From: Certhia americana
Lineage: Eukaryota > Chordata > Aves > Passeriformes > Certhiidae
DNA length: 64,000 nucleotides
Assembly (NCBI GenBank): GCA_018697195.1
Contig: CM031878.1
Location: 40,570,564 to 40,634,563 of the forward strand
Reading direction: 5' to 3'
A program made the position numbers and the translations under genes. Every line of letters starts with the position of its first letter. Position 1 is the stretch's first letter. Shown in pieces: positions 14,511 through 25,726 of the stretch. Under the pieces are notes generated by a model, which was not told the origin of the DNA, did no database searches, and saw only the letters and a program-made list of their open reading frames with translations.

Positions 14511-17370
14511 TGAATCATAGAACTATTAAGGTTGGAAAAGACCTTCAAGATCATTGAGTCTGACCTTTGACAGAAGTTGATGTTGTCAACTAAACCACAG
14601 AACTAAGTGCCATGTCCAGTTGTTTCTTGAACAGCGCCAGGGTGGGTGACTTCACCACCTCCCTGGGAAGCCCATTCCAATGGCTCAATAACCATTTCCA
14701 TGAAGAAATTCTTACTGATGTCCAATCTGAACCTCACTTGGAACACTTTGAGCCTATGTCCTCTTGTCCTGTCACTGGTTGCCTGGAAGAAGAGGCTTAC
14801 CCTGAGCTGGCTACACCCTCCAGTCAGGCAGTTCTAGAAAAGGATAAGACTTCCCCTGACCCTTCAGACAAAACACTCCCAGCTCCCTCAGCTGCCCTCA
14901 AAGGCCCTGTGCTCCACACCCTTCCCCAGCTCCACTGCCCTTCTCTGGACATGCTGCAGCACCTCAGTGTTTTTCCTGGATTGAGTGGCCCAGAACTGAA
15001 CACACAATTCAAGATGTGGCCTCACCATTGCCAAGATCAGGGGGACAGTCACTGGTCACTGCCCTGGTCCTGATGGCCACAGGTCAGGATGCCATTTACC
15101 TTCTTGGCCATTTACCTGAGCACAGCTGGCTCATGTTCAGCCACTGTTGACCAGCATTCTCAGGTCCTTTTCCACTGAGCTGCTTTCCAGCCACTCTGGC
15201 TCCAGATAGTAGCACTGTGTGATAGTAGACCGTGCCTGGAGTTGTGACACAAGGACCCATCACTTCCCCTCGTTGAACCTCATGGAATTGGCCTCTTCCT
15301 ATCAATCCAGCCTACCCTGATCTCTCTGCAGAGCCTTCCTACCCTCCAGAAGATCAACTTGCCTGCCCACTTTGGTGGCATCTACAAACTTACCAAGGGT
15401 GCATTCAATCCCCTCATCCAGATCATTAATAAAGACGTTAAATAGGAGTGGCACCAATACTGAGACCTGGGGAACCCCCCTAAGTGAAAGGCCACCAACT
15501 GGATGTATCTCCATTCACCATCACTCTCTGGGTTCAGTCTTTGCTCTAACTCAGCAAACAGAGCCCTTGTCCAAGGCATGGGATGACAGATTCTCCAGGA
15601 GAATGCTCTGGGAGACAGTATCAAAGGCTTTGCTGAAGTCCAGGTAGTCCACAGTCTCATCCACTGGGTAGGTCATAAAAGGAGATGAGGTTGTCAAGTA
15701 GGACCTTCCTTTCCTAAATCCACACTGGGTGGGCCAAATCACCTGGCTGTCCTGTAGGTGCTGTGTCATGGCACTACAGATAATCTGTTTCATAACCTTC
15801 CCAGGCCTGCATTCCCTGGATCCTCCTTCCAACTCTTCCTGTAGATGGGCATCACACTGGCCAGTCTCCAGTTGTCTGGGCCTCCCTGGTTAACCAGAAC
15901 TGAGGATAACTGATGGTAAGTGGCTTGGTGAGCTCTTCCTCCCTTCCTTCAGTATGCTTGGGAGAATCCCATCCAGTTCCATACATTTGTGCTTGTCCAA
16001 GTGGCACAGCAGGTCATTCACTGCTTCCTCCTGGGCTGCATGGGGTCTATTCTGCTCCCCATCCCTGTCCACCAGCTCAGGGGGCTGGCTGTCCTGAGGA
16101 CAACTGGGATTTTTGTTAATAACTGAGGCAGAGAAGGCATCAAGCAACCCAGCCTTTTCCTCATCCTTGGTGACCATTTTCCCTCTCTTCATCCAATAAA
16201 TGATTGAGATTTTCCCTGGCCATCCTTTTGTTGCTAATATATTTATAAAGGCACTTTATATTCTCTTTCACAGCACTTGTCAGAATGAATTCTAACTGAG
16301 TTTTTGCCTTACTAATATTCTCTCTGTATGACCTATTGATATCCTTGCACTATTCTCAAGTTGCCCCTTCTTTCAAAAATGGTAAACTCACCTCTTTATC
16401 TGAGTTCCAGATAAAACTGGAACATCCAGTTCAGTCAGGCCATGTTTTAGCAAATAGGGACAGCCAGCTCCTGCACCTTTAAGATTTCCTCCTCAATTAT
16501 GTCCAGACTTCCTGAACCCCTTTGTTATTAAGGCCTGTTTTGCAGGTGACTCTCTGAGCCAGTGTCCTGAACAGGCCAAAGTCTGCCCTCAGGAAGTCCA
16601 AGGCAGAGGTTCTGTTGACCCCCTTCCTTATTTCACCAAGAACAGAGAAACTCTATCATTCCATGGTCCGTGTGCCCTGGATGGCCCCTGACCACCACAT
16701 CCCCCAGGCCCTTCATTCCCTGTTTGTGAACAGCAGGTCTGGCAGGACATGCCCTGGTAGGCTCCCTTACCAGCTGTGTCTGGAAGGTACCTTCCACACC
16801 CTCCAGGAACCTCCCAGGCTGTCTGCTCTCCACTGTGTTGAGTTTCCAGCAGGCATTTGGCAAGTTGAAGTCTCCCACAAGAACCAGTGATGATGGAACA
16901 CCCACTGATAGAATATTTCCCTTCATCCTGGTTGGGTGGTCTGTGACAGACTCCCAGCAGGATCTCTGCCTGGCTGGCAATCCCTCTGACTGTCACCCAC
17001 AGGCACTCAGCCTTATCCCCACTGCCCCTGAGCTCTGTGCAGCCAAAACCTTCCCCAGAGTACAGAGCCACCCCACAGCCTCTCCTCCCTCACCTGTCCC
17101 TTGTGAAGAGCCTGCAGACACCCACTGCAGCACTCCAGTGATCCCACCACATTTCCATGGTGATAACTGCAGCCCAGCCTCTGCTGCCAATGGCTTCCAT
17201 TGTTTGTTACCCATGCTGGGGGCATTGGGGCAGGTGCACTTCAGCTGGGCTGTCCATGCCACCCCAGTACTGTGTGTCACCACAGGCTCATCAGTGTCAC
17301 TTTTCAGATCTAAGCTGTAGTCATCTTCTGAGTAGGTTCTGATCACTATTTCCACAAGAAGATCCATAAA
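14511..17370 (-). mobile_element. CR1 LINE, nearly whole ORF2 plus 3' region, decayed
   Basis: The plus strand begins with the complement of the CR1 tail (a 'gaatcatagaa' type end followed by 'aggttggaaaagacct'), so the element reads on the minus strand. Minus-strand frames give, from its 5' side: an endonuclease start with a 'SMGNKQ' box (about 17.2 kb); further endonuclease pieces with 'GVCHRPPNQ' (about 17.0 kb) and 'LVLVGDFNLPNACW' (about 16.9 kb); a linker with 'DLLCHLDKHKCMELDGI' (about 16.0 kb); and reverse transcriptase pieces with 'CGFRKGRS', '[19 protein letters not shown]' (about 15.7 kb) and '[20 protein letters not shown]' (about 15.45 kb). The catalytic F/YADD box reads as FVDA. 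The pieces are in different frames, so the element is frameshifted and dead. At about 2.9 kb it is the longest CR1 in the window. The plus-strand frames over it (up to 161 codons) are shadows. Confidence 0.92.
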
Positions 17371-19850
17371 ATCTGAATGAGAGAATTAAATCTCAATGAA
17401 ATGACACAGATCAACATTAGCCTCCAAGCTCTGCAATGATCTGAATGGATCACAGACATTCTGTATTTCTATATTCATCCTGCAAGCTAGGAACTTCTAT
17501 GACTTGGGAATAATTTATTCAATGATCTATTCAAGAACACCTTCCAAATGCAATATTTGAACCAGCATATGTACTGCATGGAGCATGCATCAAAATTGGC
17601 TCTATTTTTCAAGTGAGTTTATCCTCTCTCTGAGGACAATCTTCAGCAATTCAACTGGATTATTTTCAACACTTACATTGTTTTATTCACAGTCAGCTAG
17701 ACCATCAAAACATAGCATCATTCTTTAGTCTCTCCACAATTTTGTGCAAACCAAAACAAAACAAAACAAATTCATCTTCTGCATTTACTAAGGGGATGCA
17801 ATTAGCACACAAACAACTCAACATTTGTGAAAAAGTCTTTCAAATTAAGTAAGACTGTAAATTCAAATTTAACTATCTAAATTCTGAAGCTCAAACCTTC
17901 AGAGACAAATATTGTTAATATTACACATGCAAGCAGCCTGAGAGTGCTTTGGGGACTACTATTGTTGTGGAATACTAGGAAAACACCATATAAAGCCAGC
18001 AAATAAAATCAGCAAATAGAAAGTTACCTCACTGCATATAAGAATTAAGTGAGACTGGTCTACTACTGACTCATGGTTTGCGGCTCTACATTCTCAGAAG
18101 GCGTGTACACCAAATGCTGAAAGACATTTGCCCCTAAAGCATTTATACAAAGCTTTTTTTCGCATGCAGATTCTCTGTCTAATAAGATGCAAGTTTAACT
18201 GTAACATCATCCCCCATCAGAGTTCTTCTGCTCTATTTGTCTGCCTGTTATCATGAACCTGAAGTAATTTATTTGTCTTAAGTTTGAGCCAATAGGCTAA
18301 AAAGCTAGTTGAGGATCAAAACTGATGAGAAGTACAATTGTGTACACCTTGCTTCCATAAGTTGAAAATATAAAACCACAGATAACAGTTCATCAATATG
18401 TCTTATGAATGTGATTCACATTCAAATTACTGAAAAAGTTATTAACTGTGTATATGATTATGACTCATGAAGACAGTACAAAAGGTTCCTTGACTCTGAT
18501 CTTGCTGTTCTATTCAGAAAAATACATTCAAGCATCTGACATTAGTGTTTCATAAGGACATGTTTGAAAACTGGAGCACAGTAAAAGTACCTATAACTTT
18601 TTATTTTTTAAATGTCTCACAGAACTAAATAGGAAAAGCCGCAGAGCATTTTCATCAGATACTGCTATGCACAACACAGGAAATTTTTCATCTCCCCCTT
18701 CTGACAAAGAGCACAGAAAATATTTTCATGTACCATAACTTACATCCTGAACTCTGTATATGCAATGGCTAAGGTGCACATGGGCCCTTCATTGTAACAG
18801 TTTTATCATAGCCCACATATCTCTGTGGATAGCCCTAGTCACAAGCAAACCCGTTACACAGAGAATTTAAATCTGCTTCTGTCTAGAAACATAAAATCAT
18901 CCTCAACAATAAAGTTCATAGTCCATCTTTAGTTCTGAGGAGCCTCTATGTTGACTGCAGTCATGCTGCTCACATACAGAGTACAGAATACCAGTGCTCC
19001 ATTTTATATGTGCTTATGTTACAGCTACAGGAGACAGAGAGGGAAGCTCAAGAATATTCTCTTTGTGTTCTGCCTTTTTATCTTGTTCTTCAACAGCAGT
19101 TTAATCACAGCTGCTGGCCTAATCAGGCAGGTCTCTGAGCAGGAGCTTACATTCCAGTTGCGGAGCTCACTCATGTTTCTCCTAAAAAACCATTACCCCC
19201 AAGGCTATGTGGAACACTTTACATCTGTGCTATGGCAAACTTCTTTGATAAATGCTGTAATACATGTCTTCAACATGCTGAGGCAAAAGTTTATGATAAA
19301 GCTTCTCAGCAGCTTTTCTCTTTAATGAATATGGATATATGTAGTCTCACTAATTTCTGACCTGGTTCAGAAGCTTTGGAGTGAGAATTTAATTCACCAC
19401 TTGATAATCTTAATTTCAGAAACTAACTTCTTTGAATATGAAAACATATAACAATTACAAACAAAAGGTCATTCCAAAGCTCTGGAGATAAAAAAAAATT
19501 ACTTTTTTTCTACACTCCATACTTGCAAAAGTTACAGTGAGAAAGCATAACTGACACAACCATAGAAAGCAGGCCTCAAAGAAACCATTTATCAGAAACA
19601 GTGGCTAACAGCAAAACATTACTGCAGAAAGCATTTTTTTTCTAAAATGTTCTAAGAGATTTAAATTATGTACTGGTAGGAAACGTTTCCTAAGGTCTAG
19701 CACAAAGCTGCCTTGACAAAGTTCAAGCCCTTTTGTTCTCTCCACACTGTACAGAACAGTTTATTTCCTTCTTTGCAATGTGACTGACATAGCCTTTGTG
19801 AGTAACATTATCCTGAAGTCAGATGAAGAGCCCTGTTTCACAAAGTACCA
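17371..19850. other. Non-coding interval, nothing recognised
   Basis: AT-rich sequence between two CR1 copies. A 125-codon plus-strand frame at 18,948-19,325 contains a hydrophobic stretch (about residues 37-56). It has no recognisable domain, no CpG-rich promoter and no evident splice partners, so I treat it as chance. Confidence 0.55.
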
Positions 19851-19854
19851 CACA

Positions 19855-20905
19855 GTGTGGCTGAGAATGGACCTCTGGAGGTCATGTGGTCTGACATCCC
19901 AGCACAAGCAGGGTCAGCCCATTGCCCAGAGTCAAGTCCAGATGTCTTTGGAAGGTCTCAAAAGTTGGAGACTCCAGCAGCCCTCTGCCAGTACCCCATC
20001 TGCCTCACAGTAAAAAAGGCTTCCTGATGTTCATAAGGAACATCCCACGTTTCAGTTTGCACCCACTGCCTCTGGTCCTCTCACTGGGCACCACTGCAAT
20101 GAGCTGGTTCTGGTCTTCTTTGCATCCTGCCTTCAGGTTTTCACACAGGTTTTCATCTTTGTAGCCCTTCATTGAACTCTCCCTAGCAGCTGCATCTTTT
20201 TCTTCCCCAAATCTGGGCTCCAGCAGAGACTTCACTTGTGCTGTATGGAGGGGGCAGGATCACCTCCCTCAACCTGCTCATAACACTCATCCCACCGCAG
20301 CCCAGAGCATTCCTAGCTCTAGGACTAGGAATGTTACTAGGACACAGTGCTGGGATACATTCAGCTCAGTGTTCATTAGCACTCCCAAGTCCTTTTCTGG
20401 AAAACACATCTCCAGCTGGGGAGCTCCCACCATATACTGGTGCCTGTGGTTGCTCCTCCACAGGTGAAGAACTTAGCTCTTCACCTTGTTCCACTTGTTA
20501 ACTTCAACTTCACGAAGGTCCTCTCAGCCTACTTCTGCAGTTCCTCGACCTGGAAGCACAACCCTGTGGTTTCTCACTAATTCCTCCCAGCTAGGTGTCA
20601 CCTGCAAACTTGCCAGGGGTACACTCTGCTCCACTGAGCAGGTCATTAATGAAGATGTTTAAAAGGCTCAGACCCAGTTTTGACCCCTGGGACACATCTC
20701 TACTTCCTGGTCTCCTATACATTGTGTAATGTGTCACCATCCCCCGGGCCTGGCCATTCACCTGAGGTCACTGTATGCACACCCAGTACATACATCAACT
20801 GCTTCTCTTTGAAGATATTACCCAGATGCAAAAGCCTTGCTGAAGTCCAAAAACAGTGACTACTCTCTCTCTGGCTCTTTAACAGGTCAAGAGCATGATG
20901 TCCTT
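19855..20905 (-). mobile_element. CR1 LINE 3' portion, older copy
   Basis: The plus strand reads as the complement of a CR1 tail: a 'gacctctggaggtcatgtgg' start, 'cttcctgatgttcataagga', then text equivalent to 'ctcagcctacttctgcag' and 'aagatgtttaaaaggct'. No reverse transcriptase frame of useful length survives. It is more diverged than the copies at 14.5 and 56.6 kb, so it is probably an older subfamily. Confidence 0.75.
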
Positions 20906-21780
20906 TCACTTCTGAACAAACTCAAAGGAGAAAGGCTTACACATTACCTTACATAATGATCAATTTTCTCTCCTGTTTAGTATGTATGAGATAAGCAGAA
21001 AGCTTATAAAAGAAGACATAGAGAGGAAATATCTTTCATCCAGCAGAACCCATCATGGTGGTTTCATCTCTTTTTCCCATTATTACACAATGACATTCCT
21101 AACAGAAATCATTGTGTACATTCTGCCTCAAGTATTTAAAAACAACCGATGTGCTGCCTGAAATTAAGCTAAAAAGCTCCAAACCTCTTTGTTTTGAATA
21201 ACCCAACCAAAACTTTAGAAAACTTGCAGGTGGTTTGTACTTTTACAATTATACTGGAATATATATACTTTGTTACATGAATTTCACGCATTTAGCTCCA
21301 CCAGTTCAAAAACACTGACTTCATTTTGCCTGTAAATGACCTGTGCCCAATAAGCTCTAATATGCAGTCAAATTAAGAGAAAAATATTACTGCTAGTTTA
21401 TGATAAGCACTCCTTTTAACGGCTGCATGGTGTGAGACTGGCTTTAACTTTATTGTTTAAGACAAGCTGCAGCGCCAGTAGAAACAATGCTGCTAAAAAA
21501 ATCATACCTATTACCCACGCATGTGTATCAGCAGTCATGCATCACATGGCTTTGGCTGTTTTTTTCCCCCGTCAGAATTGTTTTCAGACAGATGCATTAC
21601 ATAACCACGGGCAGTACCCACGTTTCTGGCAGCACCAAGGAAGCAGAAACTTCTTGAAAGACTTATCTCCTTTTTTCTGCAGAGGCCCTGCAAGGAGAGG
21701 AGAGAGGAGCGCACCACAGGCAGGGTGCACAGGCATGGATCATGAGGGGAAATTAAGGGTTCCATTAAAACTCTTTACTG
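20906..21780. other. Non-coding interval upstream of the CKS2 CpG island
   Basis: No gene recognised. The 226-codon plus-strand frame beginning at 21,432 runs through unique DNA into the CR1 tail below, and I regard it as a chance frame in sequence of rising GC content. Confidence 0.5.
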
Positions 21781-21781
21781 C

Positions 21782-21975
21782 AGGGGTTGTGAAGCACTGC
21801 ACAGGCTGCGCAGGGAGGCCGTGGATTCCCCATCCCGGGGCTTTTCCAGAGCCAGGTGGGACGGGGCTGAGCAACCCGCTCTGGTCAAAGGTGACCCTAT
21901 CCATGGTGGGTGGTGGAACTACACAATCTTTCAGGCGCCTTCCAACCACTCTACGGTTCCACGGCTCCGTAAAAG
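21782..21975 (+). mobile_element. CR1 LINE 3'-end fragment, plus orientation
   Basis: The sequence shows the usual CR1 end: a 'gagcaaccc' box followed by 'gctctggtcaaaggtgaccc', 'ccatggtgggtggtggaact' and 'atctttcaggcgccttccaa', ending near 'ctacggttcc'. Unlike most other CR1 copies here it is in the plus direction. It lies about 600 bp upstream of the CKS2 promoter array. CpGs within it are well preserved, which fits the edge of a CpG island. Confidence 0.8.
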
Positions 21976-22534
21976 CAACCGTGATATCGCTCTTTCTGGC
22001 CGCGTTCCCGTTCCCACTTATCTCATCCCACAGGGCAGAAGTAACACGCTTATCTGTGGAGCTGCAGCGCCCCTCAGAAAACCCCGGCGGCTGCTACGTA
22101 TTCCCAGGTTAGCATTCGATCGTTTGTTTCGCTGGGTAAGGATGTTTGTAAATTGAAATCCGGTCCGCACTTCCCACCCTGCTCTGGGCACACCTGCACC
22201 CCGCTTTTTGTTTCCACCCTGAGCAAGTACGACCGACGGTGAGACCGCTCCTGACAGCCGCACCCCAGGACACCATGGGCTTATAGCAGATCTCCGGCAG
22301 GAAGGGAACAGTGCCATTTTAAAGTGAACACAACGTTTAGTTAAAAGGACGAAGGCATTACTCTCTGGCTGTCCCGAAAGAAGCAGGCCCTCGGGATACC
22401 GGGGACCGAGCCGAGCCAAGCCGGGCACACGGGCTTTGAGGGAGCCCAGTGAGCAGCAGCGCGGAGCGCCGGACCGAGCTGCGCATCTACAGGCTGGGCG
22501 CAGCCGCCCCCTCGCCGCACACCGCACGGCCCCC

Positions 22535-22624
22535 GGCCGCTGCTGGCCAATCAGACGCGCCCCTGGCCGCCGCTGGCCAATCAGACGCGCCCCTGGCCGC
22601 CGCTGGCCAATCAGGCGCTCCTAT
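22535..22624 (+). repeat. CKS2: Three 30-bp tandem units, each carrying a CCAAT box
   Basis: Three copies of a 30-bp unit run at 22,535-22,564, 22,565-22,594 and 22,595-22,624. The first two differ at one position; the third diverges at its end. Each holds a GGCCAATCAG core, with CCAAT at 22,547, 22,577 and 22,607, exactly 30 bp apart. The core matches the NF-Y consensus, and about 30-bp spacing of NF-Y sites is typical of cell-cycle promoters. The exact repetition suggests local duplication of a promoter module. Confidence 0.9.
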
Positions 22625-22680
22625 CACACCTCCTCCCCGCTTCATGCCGGCGCCACCGCGCGGCCCTACCGCCACCGCCA

Positions 22681-22690
22681 GTTACGTAAC
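22681..22690. promoter_or_regulatory. Palindromic D-box / bZIP site
   Basis: GTTACGTAAC is a perfect 10-bp palindrome containing TTACGTAA. This is the consensus for PAR-bZIP and NFIL3 (E4BP4) factors and is close to the C/EBP-ATF composite. It lies between the CCAAT array and the CKS2 start. Occupancy is unknown. Confidence 0.5.
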
Positions 22691-22717
22691 GCTTCCCCGC
22701 CGCCGCGGCTGCCGGGG

Positions 22718-22839
22718 ATTGGTTGGGAGCGTTGAGCGCGCGAGTCACGCGACGGCGGTGTCGGGTGGGGCGCGGCGGCGCGGCCGGCGATTGGCCGGCG
22801 GCGGCGCGAGCCAATGGGAGGCGATCCGCTGGATTCAAA
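22718..22839 (+). promoter_or_regulatory. CKS2: CKS2 proximal promoter: further CCAAT boxes and a CHR
   Basis: Inverted CCAAT boxes (ATTGG) occur at 22,718 and 22,790 and a direct one at 22,811. At 22,834-22,839 the sequence TTCAAA is the complement of TTTGAA, the cell-cycle genes homology region (CHR) bound by MuvB in the DREAM and B-MYB/FOXM1 complexes. It is 23 bp downstream of the last CCAAT. No TATA box is seen. The arrangement of several NF-Y sites followed by a CHR close to the start site is that of late cell-cycle (G2/M) genes, as expected for CKS2. Transcription probably starts within the next 20-80 bp. Confidence 0.75.
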
Positions 22840-22914
22840 CGTTGCGGGGCGCGGGAGGGGGCAGTTGGTGCGCGAGGTGTCTGTGAGGGGAGGAGCGGAC
22901 ATCGCTGCCCGTGC

Positions 22915-22959
22915 TGCTGCTCCAGCCTGTGCTGCTCCAGCCTGTGCTGCTCCAGCCTG
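22915..22959 (+). repeat. CKS2: Three perfect 15-bp tandem units in the CKS2 5' leader
   Basis: The unit TGCTGCTCCAGCCTG occurs three times in succession (22,915, 22,930 and 22,945), followed by a partial fourth copy, and ends 15 bp before the start codon. It lies in the presumed 5' untranslated region. It could also be read as Ala/Cys-rich protein, but no upstream in-frame start is convincing. Confidence 0.9.
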
Positions 22960-22974
22960 TGCTGCTCATCCGCC

Positions 22975-25142
22975 ATGGCCCACAAGCAGATTTACTATTC
23001 CGATAAATACTCTGATGAGCAGTACGAGTACCGGTAAGAAGCCGTAGGGAGAGTACGGGAGGGCCAGCCGGAGGGATTAGGAAGGAGCTCCGTAGGAGGC
23101 GGCTCGGCCGAGGCGTGCGGCCTGCTATCAGGGAATGAGGAATCTTGGCCGGGAAAATGGAGCCGGCGAGGGCGCAAGGGCAGCGGGAAGGGGTTGTGCG
23201 GAGCCTCCCCATGGTGGGTTCCGCGTGGCTTTGGACTGTCGGGATGAAGGGGATGAGTGACCGAACGCTGTTACCGGCTGGCCCAGGCTGCTCGGTGGGC
23301 GGCCAGCACAAGGCCTGCCACGGGCGGATGGCGGAGGGGCGGTACCCGCTGCGCTAACTCCAGGGACGGGATTGTGGCAGAGCCGGGCATGGAGTGGCGT
23401 CGGCCCATGCCGAGGGGGGGGACAGTTAAAGTTTAACTCTTCCAGCTTACTTGAAAGCGGTATTACAAATACCTTGGAAGTCCAAAGTCCTTATTTTTCA
23501 AGTAGCTGATGTAGCAGCCTGTTCCAGGAGTGCATGCTTCTCTTGAGTTATTGGAGCCTAAAGGGGTCTAAATCTCTTTGAGAAGACAGTTTGGCTCCCA
23601 GTATACAGTTGTGTTACAGATGTAACGTTTAATAGTCATAAGTGATTTTAAACTGGGACGGGTTTTATAATCAAATTCATGACAAGAGTCAGTATTCCTG
23701 TTTTCTTTATAGGGAAAGTATTCATAACCTGCTTACTTTCTTTCAGTGTAGATCTGTTCCAGTTTTCTAGTGTATAGTATTTTGTGTGTGTGTTTGATAA
23801 TTAAACCTCCACAGACATGTGATGCTGCCACGAGAACTTTCAAAACAAGTGCCAAAATCTCATCTGATGTCTGAAGAAGAGTGGAGACGACTTGGTGTCC
23901 AGCAGAGCCTTGGCTGGGTTCACTACATGATCCATGAGCCAGGTAAGCACATCTGAACAGAATTAGACCAAAAAGACATATCAGCTGCCTGGTGCTCAGC
24001 TGAGGGATGTGGAATGTAATTCCTACTGTGCAATCCATCTGGAATTCACTACTGAATGCTACTGTCTCCTTGCTACTTTAGGCCTTTGCCAACAAAGGTG
24101 ACATAATCTTTATTTTCAACCTTCACATCCTGCTTACCTGTGTGCAAAATGCCAGTCTTGTCCTAGATGTGTATGGTTTATCTGTAGACAAAAAGTACCA
24201 AACTGGAAAGTGTTCCTGCCTCTGCCCATAGAAACAAGCTTTCTGTGAGTTCTTAAATAATGAGTATGCAGTGACTGAACCAAAGTTAATGTGGCAGCAT
24301 ATCTTTAAATCATAAAGTTGACACACCTGCTTTTTTGTACGACAGCTTAATAGATGCTCGTGTAGACCAGGTCCAGTATTAATTCTCTGAAAATTCTAGA
24401 GGATAGTTTCAACTGTAACTGTAGAGCCTCCTGAAAAATCAGTGTTTCAGTTAATGGGGTGTGAAGCCCTAAAACTCTTACTAGGATGCTGGTATTGTGG
24501 GAGCAGCCATTCCAGGTAACTTACTACTGACAAGCCTGACTAAAAAGTAACAGGTGATTGATGAATTGCAGCAGCATGAAGTTCCAAGTTTCTGAAGAAT
24601 CAGGGGAAGAAATTAGCATAGCATTCCAGTGTTTTCCTTATTTGGGAACCTTTGATATTTTAGACTTTCCTGGAGGAATTTAGAATTAACAAAATTGATA
24701 ATAATGTAAGCTGACTGTATTTACCAAAGTAGATTCTGTTGGTGTTTGGTATGTGCCTAAGAGACAGTATCAGTAGTTTGTTAGTCTAAGTTACAGTAGC
24801 AGTGTTTATCAAATAGCCTAAAGAGATGTTATAAAATACTCTATTTTCCCTATACTTTCCTCCTGTAAGGATCTTAAGTTTATGATACTGCCAGCATTGG
24901 CTGTAAAAATAAAAACTTGATTGTTGTGAGAGTATTGCGAACTTGGTCTGTTAATATTACATGTGGGGCCATGCTTAGGCTTCATAATTATTTTTTTGAA
25001 ACCAAGTTTCAACTATGGTTGAAGAGTAAAGAAATCCCTTTAATCAAGATTTGGACAAACTGACACTTTGTTGAATTTTCTTTCTGCAGAACCACATATT
25101 CTGCTCTTCAGAAGACCTCTTCCAAAGGATGAGCAGAAATAA
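22975..25142 (+). CDS. CKS2: Cyclin-dependent kinases regulatory subunit 2
   Basis: Three coding exons: 22,975-23,033, 23,815-23,942 and 25,090-25,142. All introns are GT-AG and the phases join cleanly (split codons for Arg20 and Glu63). The product is 79 aa, the usual length. It starts [12 protein letters not shown] and contains the family core: '[13 protein letters not shown]', '[19 protein letters not shown]', the hinge 'HEPEPH' (about residues 60-65) and 'ILLFRRPLP'. Features that separate CKS2 from CKS1 are the 'MAH' start, 'PRELSKQ' rather than 'PKDIAKL', and the Leu in 'QQSLG'. The protein binds the CDK C-lobe and phosphothreonine on CDK substrates, helping multisite phosphorylation and APC/C function in mitosis. 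The start codon sits in a strong Kozak context (CCGCCATGG). The gene is intact, with a typical G2/M promoter. SECISBP2 follows 1.9 kb downstream on the same strand. Confidence 0.97.
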
Positions 25143-25515
25143 GCCATCACCTCTTGAATCTTCTGGAATTATGTATATGAGTGTATATATGTTGGTAGTA
25201 TTCAGTGAATACTTTAAATTTACAAAACATAACATCCAAACCTGTGCATGAGCTGTATTATTCACAGCAACAAAGCTCAGTCAAATGCAATTCCAAGCAG
25301 GCTGCTATGATGTTCAAAGAGTGATGACTTTTAATGTAAGTGCCTCTCTGACTCAAATTGTGTTGATGTTTGTGTTGCATGTTCTGATTAGCTCATTACT
25401 TGTTTGTGTTCTGTAACTTTTGCACTCCTATTTTCTGCTGTAACATGTTCAAATCCAGTAGTTCAACTGTTTAGTAGTAAGGCTAAAGAAATAAACTGTT
25501 TGTTCTATGAAACCT
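25143..25515 (+). other. CKS2: CKS2 3' untranslated region with poly(A) signal
   Basis: After the TAA stop, about 370 bp of AT-rich sequence lead to AATAAA at 25,490-25,495. A GT-rich stretch (ctgtttgttc, then gagtgtctgg) follows within 40 bp. This is the first strong poly(A) signal after the stop and probably ends the mRNA near 25,510. Confidence 0.75.
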
Positions 25516-25726
25516 GAGTGTCTGGAGTTGTAATTTACTGGACAAAAGAAATACTGAGTTGTCGGAGTCTGAAAATATGATGGATTTCTCTTTGCATGTT
25601 TGAGAGATTTTAGAATCTCTGACAAAGAGTGTTTTTAACCTTTGTTCATGGAAAAAGGGCTTTTAGGCTCTGAAATGAAGCAGGGTTTTCAAGAGTGTAT
25701 TAAATAGTAGAATAGTGTGTAGTTTT

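Larger units (their letters stand above)
22380..23420. promoter_or_regulatory. CKS2: CpG island spanning the CKS2 promoter and first exon
   Basis: This stretch is markedly GC-rich and dense in CpG compared with the AT-rich DNA on both sides. It contains the CCAAT array, the likely start site, coding exon 1 and the start of intron 1. The many overlapping long frames in it (up to 169 codons, Ala/Arg/Pro-rich) are products of high GC content and not genes. Confidence 0.85.

Noticed and set aside
14612..15073. 153-codon plus-strand frame
   Set aside because: Antisense to the CR1 3' region; the protein pattern is the well-known reverse reading of CR1 tails.
16835..17320. 161-codon plus-strand frame
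   Set aside because: Antisense shadow of the CR1 endonuclease region.
18948..19325. 125-codon plus-strand frame with a hydrophobic stretch
   Set aside because: No known domain, no promoter features, Leu/Phe-rich composition typical of AT-rich chance frames, and no splice partners.
21432..22112. 226-codon plus-strand frame
   Set aside because: It runs from unique DNA straight through a CR1 tail into the CpG island; the composition changes along it and no domain is visible.
22018..22985. Several long Ala/Arg/Pro-rich frames on both strands near the CKS2 promoter
   Set aside because: High GC content removes stop codons. They overlap each other and the CCAAT repeats, and none resembles a protein family.
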